A stretch of DNA of 64,000 bases, taken from Sipunculus nudus (Eukaryota; Annelida; Sipuncula; Golfingiida; Sipunculidae). Numbering within the stretch: position 1 is the stretch's first letter; every line of letters begins with the position of its first letter. The notes below the pieces were generated by a model. The model did no database searches, had not been told where the DNA came from, and was given only the letters and a program-made list of their open reading frames with translations. This document shows positions 57,386 through 64,000 of the stretch, piece by piece. The DNA lies in NCBI GenBank assembly GCA_026874595.1, contig CM049315.1:74720401-74784400 (forward strand), written 5' to 3'. The translations under genes and the position numbers were made by a program.

Positions 57386-57400
57386 TTTCCCTCCCCCCTT
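57386..57400 (-). other. Polypurine tract
   Basis: The minus strand reads AAGGGGGGAGGGAAA, directly before the 3' LTR. This is the site where plus-strand DNA synthesis of an LTR element is primed, and it fixes the orientation as minus. Confidence 0.9.
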
Positions 57401-57704
57401 AAAAGATTGTAGCGTAGCGAAAATCTCCACCACCCCGTCGGCTGCGCCTGAAATGACAAAACACAAAATAATCATTCATGCAAAATATAAAAGAACCAAA
57501 TACTATGTTAACCTTTAAAAGAAATATACAAGTCTTCGTATTAACCAGAAATGTTCTTACTGTCTATATTGTGATATGTACTATATTGAGTCATTTTGCT
57601 CTCTCCATGTGAGTTCTGGAAATCACAGTCCAAGAGTTCATCACACATCATTGCTGAATAACACAGCTGTCATTTTTTTAGCACGTTACACCATAAAAGG
57701 ATTT

Positions 57705-58040
57705 TTTAATATCCAAGCGTATATCCAAAAGGTAAATCCATACAGCGTAAATCCAACGCGTAAAAAGGCACAGTAATCCAAATGGTAAATCCAGGCAGCG
57801 TAAATCCAAAAGGTAAAAAGGCACAGTAATCCAAATCGTAAATCCAGGCAGCGTAAATCCAACAGGTAAATCCATGTAGCGTAAATCCAAAGTGTAAAAA
57901 GGCACAGTAATCCAAATGGTAAATCCAGGCAGCGTAAATCCAACAGGTAAATCCATGTAGCTTAAATCCAAAGTGTAAAAAGGCACAGTAATCCCAATGA
58001 TAAATCCATACAGCGTTCCAAAAGGGTAAATCCATACAGT
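57705..58040 (-). repeat. ~81-bp tandem repeat in the 3' non-coding part of the LTR element
   Basis: GGCACAGTAATCC begins at 57,767, 57,820, 57,901 and 57,982 (spacings 53, 81, 81). Each unit is built of ~27-bp subunits around GTAAATCCAGGCAGC. Because 81 is a multiple of three, minus-strand frames stay open and give hydrophobic repeated peptides (e.g. FTIWITVPFYTLDL). The 162-codon frame 58,166-57,678 is therefore mainly repeat-derived. Confidence 0.85.
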
Positions 58041-58159
58041 AAATTTGTCACAAGGCTCTTCTTCCTCATGGTTGACGTCTGGTAGGACCTCGCGTTCAGA
58101 GTTTTGATACAACTGTTCAAGACATTGGCCAAGTCGTCGAATTGTTTTTGTTTCCGTAG

Positions 58160-58620
58160 CAGTCATTTTATATCCTCATTTGTAATTTCTCTAGCCTACC
58201 CCAGGCTCGTTTCTTTAGTATAAGCCATGCGTCAAGTTCTTTCTTGGCGTCTGCTTCTTTCATCAGCTCCTCCAGTGCCGTCTGTTCAGTAGGGAGAGGG
58301 TACGGTAATTGGAACCTTTCTTTGGCTTTCTCCGATGGATGCTCTCTCCAGGGGAAGGAGGCGGCGTTCTCAGTTGTAGGCGTCAGGAAGGCCTCTACGC
58401 TGGTGTGTTTCTCTGGTTTTGTTGATTTCTTTGATACAAGGGAGTAGGTAACAGGTGTTGATCCTGAGCTTATCTCTCTAACTCAGTGCTAACATTGGTG
58501 GCTGAGTTGATGTAATCTGATGGTTCTTCGGTGTTGCCTTCCTCATGTAGTTCCATTTACCGCTGAACAGATTCAAATGCCTTGATTTGAGTGCAATTGC
58601 AGTGGTTCTCCAAATGATAA
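58160..58620 (-). pseudogene. Charged open segment 3' of integrase in the LTR element
   Basis: The minus strand shows an open segment, from about 58,450 to 58,160, with a Lys/Glu-rich helical tail (LMKEADAKKELDAWLILKK) preceded by a Pro-containing segment (WREHPSEKAKERFQLPYPLP). Its place after the integrase core would suit an integrase C-terminus or a Gag-like fragment. I do not recognise the family and do not assign a function. Confidence 0.35.
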
Positions 58621-59060
58621 ATGAACTGTGTCTACCGCTTGCGCTTTGCGATCCTTGAGTGCATATATACTTCGATCCACTTGCTGAATTAGTCAGCCAG
58701 GACTACAATATCGCGGTTACCAACCTTCTTTATCGGAAGTCTATCTAGAGTATCTATGGCCAACCTTCAAGAGATGCCCCAACTGGCTTTTGCTGCAACT
58801 TCGCTTTGCTCCGCCTAGATCCAGTTTTCCGGGTAGCACACTCTTTACATTTTTGACACCAACGCGCAATTTCTTCTCGTTGTTCGGGCCAGTGTCACCT
58901 CTCAAATTTTCCTAGAGTATTCCTGAACCCAAGGTGGCCTCCCAGCTCCGTTCCATGAAGCTTATGCTTTAGCTACTCCCTCGGTTGCTTGGCCGCACCT
59001 AGTAGCCAAGTGTACTCATGAGGCTTTAGCGGTAGTACTCGCTAGAGTAATTCGTCTCGA
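58560..59060 (-). pseudogene. Integrase remnant of the LTR element
   Basis: The minus strand reads HGTELGGHLGF..NTLGKF, HWPEQREEIARWCQKCKECA. These are the H-H and C-C pairs of the integrase HHCC zinc domain (WCQKCKECATRK, family WCxxCxxCxxxK). KLQQKPVGASLEGWP leads into the catalytic core (VVLAD..FSKWIEVYALKDRK). A later LHSNQG stands where most such integrases have LHSDQG, so a catalytic Asp is replaced by Asn. Several in-frame stops (TGA at ~58,902 and TAG after GWP) show it is non-functional. It encodes the domain that would insert cDNA into the host genome. Confidence 0.8.
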
Positions 59061-59103
59061 CACTTGAGGGGTCCCACTGCAGCCATATCTCAATTCTCAC
59101 AAC

Positions 59104-59331
59104 TCACGGTTTCACAAGCGGTCGCTGTCGAGAATCCGACAGTCGGTTTGTTACGGTTCGGGTATTCGGATCTTCTTGCTTGAGGTTGACCAGTTCTTCT
59201 TCGGTACATGGTGTAGTCTTTAATTCTGTCATCCAGGTGGCGCTGGCAGTCTTTCTTGAAATCGGAAGTAAGCTCAACAATACAAGTAGGTTCTGGAACT
59301 GGCTCTTTGATGGAGCATAGTACATAATCAT
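59104..59331 (-). pseudogene. Pre-integrase linker fragment
   Basis: A 75-codon open frame containing TEEELVNLKQEDPNTRTVTN and ending near the integrase zinc domain. The E-L-x3-Q-x2-DP pattern is the region between RNase H and integrase in Gypsy-type polyproteins. It begins without any preceding RT/RNase H sequence. Confidence 0.6.
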
Positions 59332-59399
59332 CGATTCTACTTCTGTGGTTTCTGGGACTAGAGGCAGATATGAGGATCTGTGCGGTGATTTAACTTGAC

Positions 59400-59690
59400 G
59401 AGTTTCAGGATCTCATGTGGTGTAGAGATTTAAATCAGCCCTCTTCTCTGTATACGTTTAACCCCATTTTTCCATCAAGATTGGGTAGATTACACACTAA
59501 ACATGGTTGTTCATAAACTGACTCGCCGAGTTGGTCTTAGCTGTGCTGTACTAGTAATATGTAATCGCTGACCGTTCGCTGCTTGCAGTTGTACAAGGGT
59601 TGTCTTTAATGGATGTCTTATTTAAATGGTAAATCCAATGTAATTATTTTTGTGTGACGATGTATGGAGAACCTGTGTCTATCTATATAT
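59400..59690 (-). pseudogene. Retropepsin-type protease remnant
   Basis: The minus strand reads IDTGSPYIVTQK, the aspartic protease active site (D codon at 59,677-59,679), followed downstream by LQAANGQRLHIT and NLDGKMGLNV, corresponding to the flap region and the C-terminal ILGxD-type end. Changes of frame around it break the polyprotein. In an intact element this domain releases Gag and Pol proteins. Confidence 0.7.
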
Positions 59691-60230
59691 CTATTGTTCT
59701 GGGATGGCCTCTCTGATGACACTCGTAGCATTCGTCGTTTGGGCGGTCCTTCCGTTGTTGTATTCCGGTTCCGGTTGTCTTGGTCGCCTTTGGTTGGGCA
59801 TACTTGCAATGTTGTAGAAGTCTTGCTGACGAGGATCATGCTGCGTCGTTCTCTCGAGGACTGATGACCTCATAGGTGGCGTTGCTGGATGATTCATCGG
59901 TGTTGTTTCCGGTTGAGGTGCGGTTGGATTTCTCTCAAGCCAGGTTGATCTCGGTTGAGTGTTAATTACTGCTGGATCAAAGGTAGTTCGTCTCTCCGAT
60001 CGACTTAGGTTGGTCATGCTTGCCATGCTGTAGTGGGCTGGCTGGCGCTCATTCGGCTCTGTCACAGTATCTGTATATGATGACTCCATGCGTGGCGCCG
60101 GTGGACGATTGTCAGCTGTAACCGCAGCTCTATGCTCCTGTTCATTAACTAAATTCAGCCTCGGTGTGCGTAACAGGGACATCGTCAAAAGTAACAATAT
60201 CCATCGTAAACTAGTGTTATCTGTAGCCAT
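59691..60230 (-). pseudogene. Gag-like fragment of the LTR element
   Basis: A 179-codon minus-strand frame starting ~150 nt after the primer binding site. It has a short hydrophobic start (LRWILLLLTM), then Pro/Arg/Thr-rich sequence (e.g. TAPQPETTPMNHPATPPM) with no capsid-like helices. Near its end, another frame carries CYECHQRGHPRT, a CCHC zinc knuckle whose last Cys is replaced. So Gag is shortened (no recognisable capsid) and frameshifted before the protease. Confidence 0.6.
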
Positions 60231-60380
60231 TCTGTCAATTCATAACCCTAAGATATGTTTATCTAGTATGTATAACTGTTTAGTTATTCTCAATAAATTA
60301 ATTTGGTGGCGACAAGAACCAATAAAACTGCTGCTTAATTACTAATCAATTTGGAATTGATAACTTATAATTTTACCCGA

Positions 60381-60398
60381 GCCCCACGTTGGGCGCCA
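60381..60398 (-). other. Primer binding site, tRNA-Lys type
   Basis: The minus strand reads TGGCGCCCAACGTGGGGC, complementary to the 3' end of a lysine tRNA (the Lys-1,2 class known from primate type D viruses). It lies 7 nt inside the 5' LTR boundary. This is the start point of minus-strand cDNA synthesis. Confidence 0.85.
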
Positions 60399-60405
60399 AA
60401 ATATC

Positions 60406-61076
60406 TGTAACACCCGGGGGTCGGAGTGTAGCAGACATGAGTTCGGGTTAGTTTATTTAAGTCCTAACGGCTCGGGTTGTTGTATCTGCACTTGACACTC
60501 TAAGTCGCATGCATTCACAAATGAAATAAGGCAGCAGTATATATAAATAGGGTTTTAATACAACTCAGCGATAACTTTCAGATGGCAGAAGTAGATCGTG
60601 AGGCGCTTTCTCACTCCGTTGCAGGCGAAGCCGGGGGCGTGGTGTCGCTCCGCTACGCACAATATCCTAAACAGTAATCCCCGTAAACGAAGGTTGGTAG
60701 AGTTATTCAATTATATAAACTCCTATGCAGTATAGGTAATCCAAAAGTAAATGGGAATATTCCAGTATAGAATCCCAATGGCGAGTTAATGAATCACTGC
60801 TAAGGCTGACACGAGAGCTGACCACCCTGTGAACGGACCGAGCAACACTCCACACTGTGTCTTCACACGCTCTGCGCGCGCCCTATTTATAGGCTAAAGA
60901 GGGACGGTGACCGTCCGAGCGGTATCAGCATGGTCAGCCCTGCACGGGCGGTTGTCACCCAGCGCTACATCGCTGTTACAAGCCAGCGGACAAACCCCGC
61001 TTACGTAAGTTAGATACACAGCTAACCCAGGCACCTGCAGTGTGACTGACCCCTACGGAACCATGCATTCACTACA
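60406..61076 (-). repeat. 5' LTR of the Gypsy-type element
   Basis: 671 bp, + strand TGTAAC..CTACA, the same length as the other LTR and ~98% identical. In the element's sense it drives transcription toward lower coordinates. Confidence 0.9.
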
Positions 61077-61080
61077 ATAG
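61077..61080. other. Target-site duplication ATAG, right
   Basis: Matches ATAG before the left LTR. Confidence 0.85.
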
Positions 61081-61430
61081 TATTGGTATAAAATTATTGT
61101 TGATAAAGTGACGTGTTAGCATGAACAGAATTGATGTGATTACTTCCACTTCTCAGGTTAAGGTCGTGTATTGAGTATGTGTTGATCAGATTGCATAAAT
61201 AAATTGGGGCTTCATTTTTAAACATTTTGTACAATAAAACTATAAATTTGATGGGTGTTTCGCGTTTTGTAGAGTATCTAGACCGGTTTCTTTGTATATT
61301 AAGCTGTGACCAGTAACTTGTACCCTTTACATCGCCGGTAATTATTCTGGCTCCTTCTAATTGCACTTTCTCGAGTTTTTCCGACAGCTCCTGACTACAG
61401 TTATTCCATATGCTAGTACGAGTCAAATGT
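61081..61430 (-). pseudogene. Non-LTR retrotransposon C, RT C-terminal region
   Basis: A 110-codon minus-strand frame reading NCSQELSEKLEKVQLEGARI, the thumb/C-terminal region of Jockey-type RTs. It continues with IKFIVLLYKMFKNEAPIYLC and NLRSGSNHINSV, and is followed by the 3' end on the other side of the LTR element. It is 5'-truncated at ~61,430, since no RT palm is present. It is a third lineage, distinct in motif from A and B. Confidence 0.75.
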
Positions 61431-61800
61431 AGCTACAATACATTAAACGAAGGGATTTCTATCCAGGTACCATTTCATTCGTTTAAGGAAAAGTAGTCTA
61501 TAATTAGCTTTTGTACAATATCATTTATGTGATTGTGCCAATGACAATACTTACATGAAACCTACATGCAGGGAAAGAGCGACCAATGAGCTATGCTCGT
61601 GCTCAATCCAAAACAGCTTGTACCAAGATGAATGTTACATCAGTCAGATGTCAATAAAAAATATTCACAAAAAATGAAGTAGTTTCGGCTACCGCAGATT
61701 CACTGTCACAGTCAGCGTTCCTCGTTTCTTTCAGGGTCAACACAATTTTAACCGTCATTTAGCAGGAGAAAATATGATTTCATGTGCCAGTCTGCACACA
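61431..61800. other. Non-coding, nothing recognised
   Basis: Low-repeat sequence. CCTCGTTTCTTTCAG at about 61,720-61,735 has an acceptor-like look (pyrimidine tract plus AG). Confidence 0.4.
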
Positions 61801-61817
61801 CAGACGCCTGCAGTGAT

Positions 61818-61833
61818 GGAATATAGTGCCATC
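61818..61833 (-). promoter_or_regulatory. CTCF-like core motif (candidate)
   Basis: The minus strand reads CTCACCAGATGGCACTA. GCCATCTGGTGAGTA is identical to the string at 50.36 kb. It is about 100 bp upstream of the candidate exon at 61,925. Confidence 0.25.
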
Positions 61834-61924
61834 TGGTGAGTACCTCTAGAAGTATAATAAAATCTCCGATACCGGCGACTGATCTTGCCAGTTTTTCGTG
61901 TACCATCACAAGGCTATTCTCAAC

Positions 61925-61976
61925 ATGGCAGCTCAAACAAACGATATGGTCATGCTTTCAAGACCAGCAAAAACAG
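61925..61976 (+). CDS. Candidate first coding exon, unidentified gene
   Basis: Seen: TCAACATGG, a good start context, then an open 17-codon stretch (MAAQTNDMVMLSRPAKT) and one more base before CAG|GTACTT, a plausible donor at 61,977 (phase 1). It lies in repeat-poor sequence, with an acceptor-like pyrimidine tract and CTCF-like motif upstream, as at a gene start. I do not recognise the peptide. The next exon is not identifiable within the window, so it may lie beyond it. It could be fortuitous. Confidence 0.35.
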
Positions 61977-61979
61977 GTA

Positions 61980-62925
61980 CTTTTATAGTTTTTGAGGGAT
62001 CGTGAACGCTCAGAAAAACATTTTTACCGCATCATTATTAATTGTTTAGTTGCTATATGACTACAGAGACCTTACTTATCTCATGTATTGACCAATTCAT
62101 CCCCAGTCGCACCCGGCGCCCTCCCCGTCAGTGTCACTGACCACGAACATCAAGTCACTCTTGATGGGTGTGTTCTCGACATCTCGTGTGTGTGTGCTCA
62201 GTGTTGCCCAGTTGGAGCGTGGTCAGAGTCCGGTCTTCATTATGGATCATTTCATATATAACAAAAGAAAGAAAGATTCCTGTTTTATTGTTTGTTTATT
62301 TTATTAATTTTGAAAATTTATTTATTTTAAATTTCAGGCATGTGTAGCCCTTGGCTCATCCCAAGATGCTTTTTTAGGATTTGCGCTGCTCCTCTCGATC
62401 AACGTCTTGAGATTGACCCTTATGAAAACGCCTCATAAGGTTCCAAATAGGAGACCCCCTTTGGAATTGTATAACTATAAGTGACTTCTTATCTGGTTTC
62501 AACATAAATAATTAACTTTTTGTTGTCTTTAGATGTTTTATAAAACTTTTGAAAGGTTGAAACATAACATGATGCTCAAATGCCCTACATATCCATAATT
62601 TTACCAAGAATCCTAATGTTTACATAGAGAAGAAGCCACCATGTTATCTGAAGAGTCCCATGGTTGTTTGCAGTGGGATTTAGACTGGGACCCTGCTCTG
62701 ATATTACAGCTGTTGGAACTGGAAAAAGCGGGCGTTAAAATGGGTTTGTGCAGGGTAATAGTCGATCAACGTCTGCTCACAACAAGTTCAAAAATTTTAT
62801 TTTTAAATCATGGCGGGCTTACAAGGATCTTTAGGGGATAATGTTTCATTAAAATATTGAGGTAATAACGTGATAATGTTGCCAGAAAGACTCCTTTACT
62901 ACCAAAGACACAAACTGATGTATTT
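61980..62925. other. Non-coding, probable intron or intergenic
   Basis: No repeat boundary is clear. The 66-codon open frame at 62,641-62,841 has an ATG in GCCACCATG context (perfect Kozak), but I see no known domain or splice-consistent continuation. The sequence 62,340-62,460 resembles no family I know. Confidence 0.35.
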
Positions 62926-62929
62926 TGAT

Positions 62930-63080
62930 GTGTATATTTAGCACTTATAGAGTTTTTTGGTGCCTTCTACCATTTCACCATTACAAGGCCTAATTGTACA
63001 TGTCATTCCCACAACTGTGATTGTATCACAGTTGTAGATTCCGCAACAAGTGTAGCCTGAACATTCAACCTCCATTCTGG
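62930..63080 (-). repeat. Dispersed repeat with GGCACCAAAAAACT, copy 2
   Basis: Reverse-strand copy of the repeat at 40.02 kb: AGTTTTTTGGTGCC, TTTCACCATTACAAGG, CACAACTGTGATTGTATCAC, AGTTGTAGATTCC. Confidence 0.75.
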
Positions 63081-63480
63081 AATGGGGTCCGAACACCTGT
63101 GGGGGAGAACTTTCCCTCTGATTTGAAACTAGCCACCAAGGGTGACTAAAATGTTAGATATATCCGAGTGTACATTTTATAGTCACCACCCCATGTATGC
63201 TTTCGGATGGGATTCTAAGCTAAGTATGATCTGTGTGTATAAAAGGGAGAAAATCCATCAGTAACTAGGGTATCTTATCTTTTAAAGACAAAATTCTGTT
63301 ATGATAAGCTAATTGCATAATTCCCTGTTAAATCAAGTCTATTTAACCCTTATAAAACGGAACCAGTACACAAAGCTTTGTCTCCACTACATATACATTC
63401 TAACTGCTTCTGTCGTGGCGGTTATGAGCAGTACTACCTGTGTCTTCTTAGACCTAAATACACAATAACTAAAGCAAAAT
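63081..63480. other. Non-coding, nothing recognised
   Basis: Low-repeat sequence downstream, in minus sense, of the candidate exon at 63.5 kb. It would be its first intron. Confidence 0.4.
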
Positions 63481-63488
63481 GCACTTAC

Positions 63489-63535
63489 AGTTGCCTATTG
63501 TTGCAGTTGTATTGAAAATAAGATACTTTTGCCAT
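63489..63535 (-). CDS. Candidate first coding exon on the minus strand, unidentified gene
   Basis: On the minus strand: CACCATGG, a perfect Kozak context, then 15 open codons (MAKVSYFQYNCNNRQ) plus CT before GTAAGT, the consensus donor (phase 2). Upstream in minus sense are TGACGTCA (63,787-63,794) and an octamer (63,752-63,759), and the region is repeat-free. The conjunction of Kozak start, clean frame and strong donor makes this the best host-exon candidate in the window. I do not recognise the peptide, and the acceptor of the next exon could not be located in the 400 bp inspected; a longer intron through the repeats is possible. Confidence 0.4.
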
Positions 63536-63751
63536 GGTGAAGTAGTTTTAATGTCACCCCGTCCATGAAACAGAAAATAACACTGCCTTTTCCAGAAATT
63601 ACGATCGTATCATGGTCAATCACCACTTATCTCCATAATGAGGAGGCAACGAAACAGTCGTCCATTGATGGTGCAAGACTTTTTGTCGCTGCAGGTGGCT
63701 AAATCGACAGAACCCCAAACAGGAATTTTATGCATTTTAAAAGTGGTATCT

Positions 63752-63794
63752 ATGCAAATCACGTAATAATACCTGATAGATCCCCATGACGTCA
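63752..63794 (-). promoter_or_regulatory. CRE plus octamer, possible promoter of the minus-strand candidate gene
   Basis: Palindromic TGACGTCA at 63,787-63,794 is a perfect CREB/ATF site. ATGCAAAT (63,752-63,759) lies 35 bp away. Both sit 220-260 bp upstream of the candidate start at 63,535. CRE sites are generally functional close to transcription starts, but single 8-mers also occur by chance. Confidence 0.4.
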
Positions 63795-64000
63795 CCCAAA
63801 AATAGACACTCCTAAGCCTACCAGCCTATGCACAAGGGCTGCCGGGGTGGTGAGCTGTCAGTCCAAATGAAATGTAACAACATTGGCTCTGTGCACTTCT
63901 CGCTGGGCTGGTATCTATTTTACCGGCAAAAAGGGATTCATGACTACTATAAAATAGTCTCAATGTCATAAAAGGTCAATGAAGCATGAATATAGTGGAA
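63795..64000. other. Window end, nothing recognised
   Basis: Short repeat-free sequence with no supported feature. Confidence 0.4.

Larger units (their letters stand above)
56715..61076 (-). mobile_element. Non-autonomous Gypsy-type LTR retrotransposon, minus strand
   Basis: A 4.36-kb element with two 671-bp LTRs, both TG..CA, an ATAG target duplication, a primer binding site and a polypurine tract. In coding order on the minus strand: short leader, Gag-like fragment with a degenerate CCHC knuckle, retropepsin with intact DTGS, a linker, and an integrase N-terminal zinc domain with part of the catalytic core. No reverse transcriptase or RNase H motif can be found between protease (~59.4 kb) and the integrase linker (~59.33 kb), so these are deleted. 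The LTRs differ at about 13 sites by eye (~2%), so the insertion is recent on an evolutionary scale, and copies like this must be mobilised in trans. No envelope gene is apparent. Confidence 0.85.

Noticed and set aside
57678-58166. An envelope gene of the LTR element
   Set aside because: The hydrophobic segments are exact tandem repeats of an 81-bp unit. No signal peptide, cleavage site or fusion-like architecture is visible.

Overview
This is a gene-poor, AT-rich stretch of animal nuclear DNA made almost entirely of repeats and transposable elements. The non-LTR retrotransposons (CR1/Jockey-like), the Gypsy-type LTR element, the small tRNA-derived SINE, and families of 150-900 bp dispersed repeats mixed with poly-G, (TA)n and (GGAC)n tracts point to a marine invertebrate, most likely a mollusc or another lophotrochozoan. 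That assignment comes from general repeat style and not from a diagnostic gene. I see no complete host protein-coding gene, no rRNA, no functional tRNA and nothing bacterial. At most, three short first-exon candidates are present (44.27 kb +, 61.93 kb +, 63.53 kb -).

Layout. 1-17.7 kb is ordinary intergenic or intronic DNA with scattered copies of several repeat families: a ~300 bp family ending in a palindrome, a ~420 bp hAT-like family, a ~500 bp family with TTAA ends, a tRNA-Ser-like SINE and a 60-bp tandem repeat. 17.7-32.8 kb is a 15-kb satellite complex. A ~106-bp minisatellite with internal (GAC)n lies on the + strand (17.70-20.94 kb). It is followed by a ~41-bp hairpin-forming satellite with a ~935-bp higher-order repeat (21.14-25.19 kb), then one copy of an 850-bp dispersed repeat, and then about 56 units of the same 106-bp minisatellite in the opposite orientation (26.93-32.78 kb). 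The two arms form a giant inverted repeat with a ~6-kb centre. 33-48 kb is repeat-rich spacer with a very recent 601-bp tandem duplication (35.6-36.8 kb), further copies of the 850-bp family, and a CCAAT/E-box/octamer cluster near 44.4 kb that looks promoter-like.

51-61 kb is a nest of retroelements. Element B (CR1-like, +) is split by a younger element A (endonuclease plus reverse transcriptase, +, damaged by three frameshifts). Element C (another non-LTR element, -) lies 3'-to-3' with B and is split by a non-autonomous Gypsy-type LTR retrotransposon on the - strand. That LTR element has 671-bp LTRs, a tRNA-Lys-type primer binding site, a polypurine tract, a 4-bp target duplication, protease and integrase remnants, and no reverse transcriptase. 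The order of insertions can be read directly. 61.4-64 kb is lower in repeats and holds the two better first-exon candidates, the last beneath a perfect CRE (TGACGTCA).

Nothing here forms a host pathway. The open frames inside the satellite arrays are by-products of a repeat length that is not a multiple of three. The most distinctive structure is the paired, inverted, triplet-slipping minisatellite around a hairpin satellite.
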